From NCBI RefSeq assembly GCF_017654505.1, contig NC_054564.1, positions 6,432,121 to 6,496,120 on the forward strand: a stretch of 64,000 nt of DNA, written 5' to 3'. This DNA comes from Polyodon spathula (lineage: Eukaryota; Chordata; Actinopteri; Acipenseriformes; Polyodontidae). Positions 13,129 through 25,549 of the stretch are shown here, one piece after another. Below the pieces are notes generated by a model. That model saw nothing but the letters and a program-made list of their open reading frames with translations. It made no database searches and was not told the origin of the DNA. How positions within the stretch are numbered: the stretch's first letter is position 1; the number at the start of each line of letters is the position of its first letter. A program made the translations under genes and the position numbers.

Positions 13129-15870
13129 TTTGGCACTAATCTTCCAATTGAGTGCTTGAAGTTCTGAATGAATGATCCATTGTCATGACTCACAGTGTCA
13201 TTTGCACAAGTACTCTGCAATCTTGCCTGTTTTACACTCTTGGCTTGTGCTTCCCGTAACAGATTAATCGAGGTTGGTTCCTGTCCTCCCATGATTATAG
13301 GTGACGGTCTGTGGGAGGAGAACGCAGTAAGAAAATAGATTCTGAAATGTGGTTTGAGCTATTAGTGCTCTCCTTTTTAATCACTAGAATTGTTCACACC
13401 AGAACCTTCCGACACACTCGTGCAGTCATTTAATGTGTAACGGCCAAGGCTTTAAAATTAATTTGTTAACACTTGTTCACCTAACAATCTCACGACTCTA
13501 GTATCTGCTGCTGTTTTTTCTTCCGTTTCTTGCTTTGACTCGGATGACACTCTGCTGTAGCGACTTCACCTCCTGTGTTGCATATAAAAGGATCCCTCAT
13601 GGCCCCACATAGTGACAGGTGCAGTGCGGTACAGCAGTGCAAGGCACAGGTGGGGTCTAATTCTCTAACTCAGGAAATGACCTCTCAGAGTCAAATTGAA
13701 AGTCTGGAAAACAGAAGATCAGCAAGAGGCGGGTTCTTTTTTTTTTTTTTTCTATTCAAAGTCGACGCACAGAAGGCAGACTCGGGATTCTTTTGTGTTG
13801 ATAACAATTGTGTTGGCCATCAGCTATGGCACAAATGGCTGGAGGTTAAAGGGTTAAAAATATAGATCATAAAATAAAGCGTATAATGAAGTGAGTGTTC
13901 AATGCAAGCACCTGATGTTTCCTTTCAAAACATGAAAAGAGTTTCGAAGCGCTCTCAAAACCTCCCAGGTTTGGCGCCCTGTCCCTCTCAGAGTGCCCCT
14001 GTTGATAAGTTGAACAGCCTGTGCCCTGCAGAGACAGGGCAATTGGAGGGCATTCACACCTTGTTAAGTTTTACAGCACGTACATTTGTCTGTGCTACAC
14101 AACTGTTACAATCTGGCTGTTCAGCCTTTGATGTGAACTCTTTGCTCTTCTAAAGATATTATTAACCACTTAAAGGAATGTCAAACCAAGGTTTTAAAAT
14201 CCATGTTCTTACTGGTATTCGCTATAGTATCACTGGTCCTCTTTTTTTCTGCTGTAGTAACATTTTTTGTAGTTCTCTGGTTGTATTGTATGCTTCAGTT
14301 TGCAATATGCAGATATAAACACTATAGAAATTGCTGATGCTGATGCTCAGCTACGCTCAGAACACGTGAATCATCATCAAAGGTTCCAGAATGCAACAGT
14401 TTATAGTGTTGCATTTTAAAATATTCACATAACTTGAATTCATGTAAAAAGCAAAGCACTCAAAGATGCAGGATAAGGGGGGGACCATTATAAACACTAA
14501 CAAGAGGTACGTACCTTTATTTAAAGGATCGTTTTTCACACCTTCAAACAAGACAAAAGCTTAGAAACAGATAGGGGTCAATCCTACATATTTGTTTTGA
14601 GAATACAAAGGCATTTCCAAAGCAATGGCAGTTCATCGGTCCTGATACAATACCATAGCAGTGCAAGGCATCATTGGATTGCAATGCTTCATTATTAGGA
14701 TGCTATTGGCAAGTCAGAAAATGAAATGCAGTATACCGCCACTGTGAGACCATTTCACTAACTGCTATCACTTTTTAATGGCAGCATTGCTGGAGTAATG
14801 CATGCCAACTGTAGTGCCACTGTATTGTCGTTTTTGACTAACATTTTGGACAATATAGAAATCTCAGCAGACTAACATTTTTGAGTATCCATGCAAAGTA
14901 AGTAGAGACCAACAAGTATTGACAAATACAAAGTAGGGTGCGCCCTAATTTTGTGTCTGTCTTGTTTTTTTATATATATATATATATCATTATGTTTTGG
15001 TATATGTACAGCGCATTGGATAATGGAACGATTGCACAATTTTAGGTTGGTTGATTTAAAAAAAAAAAAGATAATGCTAAATTATAGTGTGCAAGCAAAC
15101 AAAGGCCAATGAGCCGGGTGAGAAAGATCAAGTTACTTTGAGGACAAAAGTAAAAAAGCAACCAACCAGCCAACGTCTAATTCTGTGGTTTTGCAAGTTA
15201 TAATTCAGGAAATTGCCCTTTCCTTTGTCGCCAAGTCTGGGAATACCTGAAACTGTTTTCATCAAGCACCTTTCAATGAGAAAAGGCTGGCCCTCCCCTC
15301 AGTTTGAAAGTGCCTGTAGAATTAATCCTCTTGAGTGTACCTACATTGTAGCACCTGAATGATCAGCAAAGCTAGTTATTGTCTGCAGCTGTATTCCCTC
15401 AGGCTACTCACAGCTGCGTAGCCACCTCACACTGCCCAAACCTGTGTTAAATACCAGCAAACAATTAGCCAGGCATCAAAACCATGCCGCTAGGAGCTCA
15501 TTGTTTTTAACAGGGCTTTGAATAAACCTTGTTGTTTCCTATTCAGATTTACACTTTTGCTCACAGTGTGTGACAGATTGGGAGGAGGTGGAGGACAACT
15601 CGATGGTTGGTTATGTCGAATGCCCTAAACTGGATTTAATTGTCACCTTCCTTTTGCGGTACAGGTGTCTTGTGGCTTTGCAGTGTGTATTGGAGAACAA
15701 CAACATGTCTGCTGGAAGGGTTTAGAAAGGAGCCTTGCAGGGGTTCTTTACTGTTTTGTTATTTGTTTTCTTATTTATTTGCTTAAAGAAAAACATTATC
15801 ATGGGTTAAATCTACCCTTAATAGCTGTTCTGTCTTTGATATGAAGGTAATATGGAAACACTTAAGAGTG
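13129..15870. other. Intergenic DNA, no gene recognised
   Basis: AT-rich unique-looking sequence. Open frames up to about 96 codons occur but show no known domain or splice context. A T/C run (13737-13752), a short TA run (14972-14986) and an A run (15057-15069) are present. Confidence 0.4.
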
Positions 15871-15881
15871 TTATTATTATA

Positions 15882-15937
<56 letters not shown>
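15871..15937. repeat. (ATT)n microsatellite
   Basis: About 20 ATT units with one TATATT interruption near the left end. Confidence 0.95.
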
Positions 15938-18868
15938 GCTTAAAATAATAAATAAAAGCTTATGCTTGGATTACATTTTATCACTATAACTACTTTTAAA
16001 AATGTAACAAATTACAAAACTATGATTACTGTTTGCAATTGTTTAATGCAAACACATCTAGTAAAAATTGCATTTAAAAAAAATCCCTTCTGATTATCAT
16101 TTTTGTTTCATTTGATTATAAGACAGTCAGCCCCGAAGAAAACTTTCAAAAGCAACAAGGATGTCGCTCAAGAAATCAAACCAGGGAGAAGTTCCTGTTT
16201 TGTAACCAGCCAACGTTTATAAACTGTTATTATACTTTATTTAGAAATAAAAACAGAAATACAACAAGTACATTATATTCATACTAATGTTTCTCTGAGT
16301 TACCAAATATTAATCCTGTACAGCTATAGTGTTCACATTTACCTTTTCTCTGCTCTCTTGTAATTTTGATAGTTAAAAAACATCATTTGGAGGATCTGAC
16401 TCTATAGTGAGAAACACACAAGGGCGCTGGAACTAGGGGTGCTGGGGGTGCGGAAGCACGCCCTGGCTTTGCATGGCTTCCATCATATTCAGGGGTTACG
16501 GTTTTGTTCAATGGCTTTCAGCACCCCCACTTTAAAAAGTGTTCCAGTGCCACTGGAAACACTCCTTAACATACAGGGAATGAACAGATTCCCACCCCCG
16601 CCTCCTCAAAACTATATAGAAGAGGCAAGTATTCTTAATGGACCATTTTAAGGAAATGGATGTTTAAGATGGTTCATTCATCATTATATATACTACTACT
16701 GAGAGTCTTAGAAGGACCCTCCATGGTAGTAAATACAGCAATAATAAAATAAAGTTTATTTTAGTATTACTGGATAAGCTGTGCTGGTCCGTACACAGAA
16801 ATCTATATGAAATCAGAAATCTTTGGAGAAGTGCATTTTTCAGTCCGAAACTAATTTTTGCAAACGCACCACTAGTCTGATATTGGTGACTCATCAGTCT
16901 AACAAATGTATCATTTCCATGGAAGGTTCCAGACTCAGATGCAATGTGTTCTGTGTGTTCTTTGGATGTATTTCATCTTTTCATGTAATCAAAAACGTAT
17001 ATCCAATAATATCTTTACAGTATTGCATTTATAACATCGGCATGTGTAATAACAGTGTACTCTACCTCCACTATACTAAATTGTCCAACAAGCACAAAGA
17101 AAGCAGGGTCAGTTACACTATAGAGGATGGTGCAGTATAGATGAGTTTGGCTTTCAGTTGGGTTCTGGGAAGCCTCTTGTGACCTGGAATATGCTGACAA
17201 AGGCTTAATGATGTCGCACTGGGATTCCAAATGGCTCCCTGTTCAGTTCATACCCACTGCCCACTGGGTTACAGTTCATCTAAAGCTCCAGTTTATCCAG
17301 GGTCTGGAGGGGATCTGTGTTGGTTTATGTAGATGAGAGGATCCCTGGACCCCTCTTCTTGTGAATGCCCTGCCTGCGTCCATTAACACGGCTGCTGTTT
17401 TAATAGAAATGTGACAGTGACCGCCAAGGGCTTGGGAAAGCACAGTGATAGACAGCCTGTGTTTATCCCTGCTGTGGAGCCCTCAACTTAAGCTGAACTG
17501 CCACCTGACAGATCTGGAAATAGGAGGGATGAGGGTCTTTCGGTAAAGTTGCAGTGTTAGTTATGACCTTGCATGACCAACAGTCTGCTAGCAGAATGTG
17601 CATGATACTTCATTTAATATTTACTATATTTGGGAAACACTTAAAAATAGAGATACACTAAAAACATGTAGTTACACTGTGGTTACCATCCACTGATATT
17701 GATGTGTTCGTTTAGCCGAGAACTCTGTGATTGTAAGGATGGAATACATTAGCATGTTATTGGCCCGACATTGTAAACAATGTAACAAAAGCGTAAGCAG
17801 TGTGGTTAATGTACCTGTTAGTGTATCCCAAATTACTTTGAATAATTAGCCCTTTGTCCTCTGGAATGAACTATTTCACCCCAGCTATTAGGAATTATTA
17901 AACTGTACAAAACTAGATGTGAAAGCTTCAGAGTCTTTGCAGATTGATGTTTTATTGCTTTCACTTGGACATGCAACTTTGATATGCCCAAAATCTAATC
18001 AGGGATGCTGCTTTTGTGTCCTTATGATACACATTTAATATACTTTGCCTTGCTTAACCATATTTTTTTATAACACTATCATACTCATCACTGTATTCCC
18101 CTATACTTTACTAAGTTTTTACCATGGTAAACCTTCCATGGTATATTTTATTAGACGACAGTTATGGCTTGCACTGATTGAGTACAAGACAGTCTTTGGT
18201 TCTTATTATTATTGGAAGTAAAGATTGCATTGTCCTAAAAGAGAGAAGCCAGAAAAATAAGTGACTGGACGATTTCCTGTAAGACAGCAGACGGAAAATA
18301 AAGGTAGGTTTCAGGTTTTTTTTTACACAAAAGACCCCTGATCAGAATACACTTATCTTTGCTTGAGGCAAACTTCTGCACAGACATCAGCTGCAAAAGT
18401 TGGACAAAAATAACCAAGCACAGCTTACAGTAACTATCTGCAATGTGCTCCCCCTCCACACACATCCACAAGCACCAACGGCCTTGGACTGCAGGGAAGC
18501 ATGTCTCATTTACTGTATGATTGGTGACCTCACGTCGTTTTATCAAGTACTCTTTCCAACACAGAGACAAACTTTAACAACAGCTTGATTTGTTAAACCA
18601 TAGCTGGATTTTTCATATAGACATTGGGAATAAAGTTGAGTAGCTCAAAACACATATTCCTAGTTGCTTGGATTACCGTTCAAAATAAACCGGGGATTCC
18701 CTGATAACTGTAAAAAAAGGTTTTCAAGCCATGGTTATCCTATAGGGTTTATATTCATTTAATCAACCTCTTAGTCATGTAACAAGTGGTAGATGAGATA
18801 CATTTTGGGAACATTATTTTAAATCATAATCATTGCTGTAAGATATAAAGCTAATAAATTAACTGAGT
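15938..18868. other. Intergenic DNA, no gene recognised
   Basis: No exon, RNA gene or complete repeat could be supported on either strand. Short motifs of the 'accatggtaaa' type near 18120-18145 resemble the degenerate repeat at 60280-60470. Confidence 0.4.
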
Positions 18869-19678
18869 AAAAACATAAGACAATTTACCAACGAGAGGAG
18901 GCTGTTCGGCTCATCTGAGCTTGTGCGGTTCCTAGTAGCTGATTGATCTTGGAACTTTGTCAAGTTGAGTCTTAAAGGATCCCAAGTGTTTCTGTCTCCA
19001 CAATGTGACTAAATAGTCCATTCCATACCACCCCCTGTGTGAAGAAGTGCCTCCTTTCCTCCTCCCTCAATCTTCTTTCCTTCCAGGCTAAATCATTTCC
19101 ATGTTTCAGCATGTTTCAACATGTCTTTGTAGCTCACTCTTGTGTGTCCTGTAATAAGCCTGGTTGCTGTTCTTTGGACTCTCTCCAGGGCCACAATGTC
19201 CCTTTGGTGCTGTGGTGACCAGAATTGGACACATTCTTCTCAGTGCAGTTTCACCAGTGCATTATACAGCCTTGGATTTGTACTCTACGCTTTAGGTTGT
19301 ATACCTAAGCATCGTGTTTGCCTTTCTGATGGCTTCCCCACACTGTGTGGCTGGTGACAGCGATGAGTCTGTATTCACACTAAGGTCTTGCTCTTGGTGA
19401 GCCTGTTCTAGATTCAATTTGGTATTTGGAGCTTACATTTTTGTGACCGGCGTGTAACACTTTACATTCATTGACATTGAATTTCATTTGCCATGTTTCT
19501 GCCCAGTTCTGTACTTGATTTAAATATGTTTGGAGTTCCTAGGTGGCTGTTAGCAGGTCTGCCACTCCCACAAGCTTTGTGTCATCTGCAAATTTGACAA
19601 GTTTGCTAATTATCTCCTAATTAGTCATTGATGTAGATAAGAAACACGAGCGGTCCAAGGACGGAGCCCTGCGGCAGT
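18869..19678 (-). mobile_element. CR1-like LINE, 5'-truncated 3' end
   Basis: Read on the minus strand, the right end (about 19671 downward) gives QGSVLGPLVFLIYIND, the conserved stretch before the catalytic box of non-LTR reverse transcriptases. In another frame it then gives FADDTKLVGVADLLTA (FADD catalytic box, 19571-19594), followed by WAETWQMKFNVNECKVLHAG, as in the CR1/L3 clade. The remaining C-terminal part is recognisable but full of stops and frameshifts. The last bases (near 18870-18885) carry a tctTATG-like tail typical of CR1 3' ends. Only the end of ORF2 and the 3' UTR are present, as expected from aborted reverse transcription. It is dead. Confidence 0.85.
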
Positions 19679-22447
19679 AAATCTTACCTCAAATGCCGTG
19701 GAAAGAAAGTTAATCAAATTCACTGCCAGCGCTTTGCAGGATTTCTCTATGTGTACCAGCATGGCTTATTTTATTCTACAAGCAAATTCAACTGGATTTC
19801 ATAGGAGTAATGTACAAAACTTATACGTGAAAAATGTAACTGAAACAATCCCTTACTTTTGAAGTGATAAGATAAAAGGCATCGAAACGATTACGAAAAC
19901 AGGTGACATTTTCTTCTTCCACCCCCCCCCCCAATCTAGTTAAATGTCTTTGGCGTGACAAAGGAGATGGCTGCTGGAATGACCTGCTTTGGAACCTGGT
20001 GACAGTCTGTGAGTGGAAACAGGAGCTGGACTTTATTTGTTTAAGTGTTTAAGTGCTGTCTCTTGAGGTGTCTAGTTGCTCTGCTCTGTCCCTGACCCCT
20101 CTGACCTTCCCACACCAGCTAAGCTAAGCCAATTACTTCCATTGCTTTGTGTGCGATCGTGAACGCAACTGTAAGCTTTTGACTCCTCAAAAATAACGCA
20201 AAAAAATTAATACATTTCCGCTACTTAGTATGCAAACCGAAACTAATTTGAATTTGAAAGATGATAATATTCATATTTCGTTTAACCTTTGATATATCAA
20301 ACTAGGAAGAAAAAAAAAGAGACCATTGCATCATTTGTGATAGTTTTGGTCTAGTAAATCTCAAAAAAGATTTTTCGGTAAATATAATACACGTAAACCT
20401 ACATTTAAAGTATGTGCAAACACACAGTTTCCACTCTCCACATGCCTGTCAATTGTAATAATAGTTTCTGATATTTGCGTTGAATTGGGCTAATGTGTCG
20501 GATATAAATACACCATTGTTAAACTATACACCATCACTGGATTTCTTTCTTGTGCTTTGCATTTACCAATGGGTCATTTTTCTTATAAAGTTTTGGTATG
20601 TGTCTCTCTATGTAAAATAAAATCCATAAATGTAATTTGTTCCTCTTTGCTTGAAAAAACAAACTTTCAAAAAACAAAGTTGTGGGTCAATGCAGAACCC
20701 TTAGTTTGAGGTCCCAGTGTGTCTTCCTTTTATCTTGTTTGCTTTTGTAATTATATACCTAAATATCTCTGTCTGATGGGTTTGAGAAAAAGGGGTCTGA
20801 AACCCAAGCTGGCCTGATTCTTCTATAAAACGGTCTGTTGCAATAAAAACACTGATTGGGAGTTTAGCTTGGGTTGGTAGATAAAGCACAAGATTGAAGG
20901 TAGAAAATGTTGAGAGAGAGAGGCAGAGAGGCAGAGGGGGGATTCAAAGTTAAAAGATGTGCTGAAAGATTGCAGGACAGCCCTCTTTTTAGGTCCTTTG
21001 GAGGTCAGAGAACAGGTAAGAGTTACCTCAAGCAGATCATTTCTGTACAAAGAATCAAGCTGATTCTCACAGCTACAGGGGCAGGAGAGCTCTGTTAGAG
21101 ATGCCTAGTAGAACATGAGAGCTCCTGGTAATGCATTCCGGGTTTTTTAAAACGACAACATCAGTGTTAATAAATGTAATCCAAATTGTCAATAGCAATG
21201 CAGGTAGTCCAGAAATCAGGTTCACAACATTAATGCATGCAAGTAAGAATATTAGCCCTAAAAGTATCCCTGTTGTGAAATAAACATTGCTACAAAAACA
21301 ACAAAAGGTTTTAGCAGGTTGCTAACTTTTATTAACAAGTTCCCCCAAATTGTTTTCTGCTACTACTGCTAGTACCATAAATACCAGAGCACAAAGTTTT
21401 CCAGCAGGTCCCAAATTCCATATCTGTCTCTCAGAGAAAGTGGAAGGGCGGATTCTATGTGTGGTTGAAGTGCAGTCGCTCGGCCTGCAATGCCACAGCA
21501 CTTTCACTGCTGGTGCTGTTGCTCGTACAAGGAGGGTCTCTGAGTTTACTTCCCGGCGAGAGAAAATGGAAAACCCCTCCGGAAGCTCAGCCTCACTGTT
21601 GATCAGGTGTGAAGTCCAGCCAGCAGCGCTCACGGGGGGAGTGTGCAGCTGTTACACTAATGTGTTTGTCTCCCAGTAGGAGGTCCTGTGCTGTAGAGCA
21701 AAGAGCTCTTCAAACTGCAGCCTTGCTGGGACAGATCCCATTGTGTTTCTTAAAACATTTCTAATACTTGCCCTAGATCTTTTAATGGATTCATTATACA
21801 ATTCAACTGACAACACTGGATTCGTCAAGGAAACTACAGTTTGGGAAGACACAGCAAACAACCTTCACGTAATTGACCAATACATTGACTATAGGCTAGT
21901 CAGTGAATAAGTAACTGAGGACGCAAACCTGCACTCCTCTGACTGCATGACTTACCTTGCACACCATGCATGTCAAAACGTCTGTAGGCTTTTAGGGGTT
22001 AAAAAGGTTTTGCTTCTGATGTAGAAATTTGTCATGCTCCTGCATATTTAAGTGATCTACTTAACCTGGACCCCCGACCCCACAAAACACGGTCTTCGCT
22101 CTGCTCATCAAGTGACACAAATGGCAGGTCTTCTTTTGACACTGCACTAAAACTCTGGAACCATTTGGAGGATTCCAGCACAGTCCCCATGCCGAACACC
22201 CAGTTGACTTGTGTTCATTTATTGTTGCATGTGAAGAGATGTACTGTATGTTCTTTGGAAGGTGTGCCTTTTGTACGGATCATTTTGGAACAATTCACTC
22301 ATATCTTAACTACACCATTATTGATTTAAAGACATTTCAAAATCAGAACAAAGCTAGAGAAACTGATCATGTCTGGGAAATCTTTAACGGACCCCACAAA
22401 CTTTACACAATGGGAGGCACAATCATCTAATACAGTCACTGAAAATA
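19679..22447. other. Intergenic DNA, no gene recognised
   Basis: No supported exon. A C run lies at 19922-19933. Overlapping open frames on both strands at 21322-21690 show no known domain and no splice-site support. Confidence 0.4.
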
Positions 22448-22765
22448 GGGTCGCCCTTTACATGAAGTGTCACTAATTACTTTGTTCTAGTAAATACATC
22501 TGTGCTTACACATAATTACAATGTTATTGTGCATAGTTATAATGTACTTAATGTGTAAATCTTTTTGAATGATATATGTAAGTACACACTTGTATCAGAA
22601 AAGAGTTAGGTTTAGAGTTAGGGCTTTTGTCATGCAAAACAAATGACCCATTAAGCACATAGTAACTATGCATAATAACATTGTAACGATGTGTAAGCAC
22701 ACATGTATTTACTAAGTAACTACTCTGCAATTACACAGTAATTAGAGACAATGCAAGGTGTTACC
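22448..22765. mobile_element. MITE, older copy of the family at 25233-25540
   Basis: This copy aligns along its length with the one at 25233-25540 in the same orientation. Shared words include GTACTTAA, GATATATGTAAGTA, TGTATCAGAAAA, the GTTAGG-rich middle, AACTATGCATAATAACA and TGTAAGCACA. The right end AAGGTGTTACC matches the family terminal repeat; the left end is decayed. Flanks GAAAATA and AAAAATA suggest a weak target duplication. It has no coding capacity. Confidence 0.7.
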
Positions 22766-23074
22766 AAAAATAGAAATGCAAAGTTTATAATTTAACAGAA
22801 ATATTTGTATTAATAATAAAATCCATTGCATAGTATGACACAGTATGTAATCACTATAACCTCGTTTATAACACTGACCGCCGCATCTTTTCATTTTTCA
22901 GGTAAATAAAATAGATGTTTTCATGTGAATTATATTGTATTTCACTTTTTTCAAAGGCTGTAATTTAAAAACAGTCAAATAAAAAGGCTGATGTCCCCCA
23001 TGGGAATAGATTTCACATGGATTTTGAGGGCATAGCAAATCTGAAATAAATGGTTTTTTTGTCAAATATTCATG

Positions 23075-23182
23075 GTGAGGTCACATTTTAGAATGTTCTT
23101 TGTGAGGTCACGTTTTAGAATGTTCTTTGTGAGGTCACGTTTTAGAATGGTCATGGTGAGGTCACATTTTAGAATGTTCTGG
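23075..23182. repeat. 27-bp tandem repeat, four copies, with AGGTCA half-sites
   Basis: GTGAGGTCAC starts at 23075, 23102, 23129 and 23156, exactly 27 bases apart, each followed by an rTTTTAGAATG body. Every unit carries TGAGGTCA, an extended nuclear-receptor half-site of the type bound by monomeric receptors. Confidence 0.9.
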
Positions 23183-24892
23183 TGTGCTTAATGCATGCAG
23201 TAAATATCAAAATATTATGCTATAGTACCTACCATATTTCATTTACACCTAACATTTGAGTTTTTGTTGTAAGATGAGAATTATTCATTCTTTTTTTTTT
23301 TTTTAATGACCCTCTATACATTATGTCTTAAAATGTGTGTGTCGATCACCCGGATGACAAAAGCTGCCAGAACCATGTTAAGGGTGTCTTGAGAAATATG
23401 CCTTCTACATGACCTGGGGTCTAACCCTGTTACATCTGTGTCTTTAGCATGTTCATTGCTCACTGACATTTTGCTCCTTAAGAATAACAGATACACAGAA
23501 TCACTGGCCCATGATATGCACATATTAAACATAGTTACAGCTATTCATATAGACAATAGGCTGTCTGAAAGTGTGGTTACTAGTTCATTAAATATTTCAT
23601 TAATTTTCAACAACCTCTATTTTCAATGATTTACAGTAGTCTAGAGTACTTGTAATTGCAAACTTTTTGCACAAGTCTGCCAGCCTTCTGTTACAGTGTC
23701 CTGGGACAAGATTGTACCACAGTGTTCCCCTAGTTAGAATGAGAAAGAGGTTAAGATGGTATGTGGTTTGTATGTCTAGCATGAAAAGCTTGCACCGTAC
23801 AGATAGCAAAATGCAATGCAATACAAAATATAAAACAAAACTAGAGATCAACCACAGTGACTTCTTTCTTTCTTTTTAACCCAGTTGTATCTATACCGTA
23901 ACTATGGGGCCACACACAGAAGGCTAAATATTAAGCATTACAGACATCTCTACCGGCTTATCCCAGTACTGAATTCATTCTCAGATGCATGGACTACACT
24001 GCCTTTTGTAATATTGATCAGGAGGTTAAATATATCTTGCTGATACGGTTATCTGCCTGATCTCGATGTAAGAATAAATGGGACATATCATTATCTTGGT
24101 GTGTTCCAGTATCCTGAATGTTACATAAACCGTCAGTGAGCTTGCAGCCCCAGTTGGTAACAGAAGCACTACCTCACACCAATATGACTGCTGTTTTTAG
24201 TTGGTTCCTCCACTGGTTTGCTCCCCTCTCCAACTCCAACTCCACCTCCACCTCCAGGTCTTACCTTCTACCAGCTAAGAAAAAAACCCCGGCTTTGAAA
24301 ACTCAATGAGAGCCGTGGCAGTTCTTGTGGGTCCCTTGTTGTTGACCCAGGCAAAGCACACAAACAAATTGGCTTGGATGGGGGGGGGGGCATTCTTTTT
24401 ATAAATAAATTCTTTCTGGTTGTCCATCATCGGCTAAGTGTTGATTATCACTTTGAAGAAGGGCTAGATCACTCCTGATTGGAGATAAAAGGGGTCTTAG
24501 TTAAAATTTATAGCTTTGTCAGCTGGGTCAAATGGCCGGCTAGCCTTTTGCAAGAGGCGCTCGCGTAGTACTTTCTGTACTGCCCATTTTTAACCACTTA
24601 CCACCGGTCTCTTGTTTTAAAACAAAGTGTCTAGCTCTGTGGGAACACAGCTCAGAAGAAATGTTATAGAGCAACGATCAATCACAGCGAAAAAGGAACA
24701 CACTGTCTAAAGTGCAAAGATAGCATGCACTTGTACTGGGAATGCCAGCCATATGGTAGAATGGCTTTCTTGAGGGTGGTAGGTACTTCCCCACCTTCAT
24801 TTGACCCAGTCTGAAATGCAGACAGACATATTAAGTGGAATTACTTCTGTTATGTAGATGTAGATCAGATTATGTATTACAACTTGTTTATG

Positions 24893-24954
24893 AGAAGAAG
24901 AAGAAGAAGAAGAAGAAGAAGAAGAAGAAGAAGAAGAAGAAGAAGAAGAAGAAG
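24893..24954. repeat. (GAA)n microsatellite
   Basis: About 20 uninterrupted AAG units, a polypurine tract able in principle to form a triplex, ending in GACGACGAC. Confidence 0.95.
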
Positions 24955-25232
24955 ACGACGACATTTAATTGACAAAACTTTACAAAGAGATGATCCTTGG
25001 ATAACCGATTAAATAATTTAAATGTCTTGTCCTGAAAATGAGCAAAGATCTGTACATTATTAGTTATTTCCTAGACTTGTATTTAGGTTTGTAACGGCAA
25101 GACAGTAGACTGGAACAAAGATTGCACAGGGCCCCTGATAGCTGACTGTTACTGATATGGTACCATGGTATTGCACTGGTTTGCTAGTGTGTATTGGATT
25201 ATAACATTGTGGTGCCTTTGATGTCTGAAAAT

Positions 25233-25540
25233 GGTAACACTTTAGATTGTCTCTAATGCACAGTTACAGTGTACTTAACATGTAAATCATGTTGCACGAT
25301 ATATGTAAGTAGACTATTGTATCAGAAAAAGGTCAGGGTTCGAGTTAGGGTTTGAGTTAGGGATAGGATTAGGGTTAAGGTTTGGATTTGGGTTAGCGTT
25401 ATATCATGCAGAAAAATGTACACATTAAGTACATTGTAACTATGCATAATAACACTGTACTTGTGTAAGCACATATGAATTTACTGGGTAACGTCTATGT
25501 AAATAGACAGTAATTAGCAAAACTTACTGTAAAGTGTTAC
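25233..25540. mobile_element. MITE with 9-bp target duplication
   Basis: The ends are GGTAACACTTTA and TAAAGTGTTAC, inverted copies of each other. TCTGAAAAT flanks the element exactly on both sides (25224-25232 and 25541-25549). The element is about 308 bp and non-coding. Its centre carries a run of GTTAGG-type words (25335-25400). A 9-bp duplication fits MULE-like or Merlin-like transposases better than Tc1 (2), Harbinger (3) or hAT (8). The boundary is ambiguous by one G at the left. Confidence 0.85.
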
Positions 25541-25549
25541 TCTGAAAAT

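Noticed and set aside
25335..25400. Interstitial telomere
   Set aside because: The GTTAGG words are irregular and lie inside a MITE with a target duplication, so they arrived with the element.
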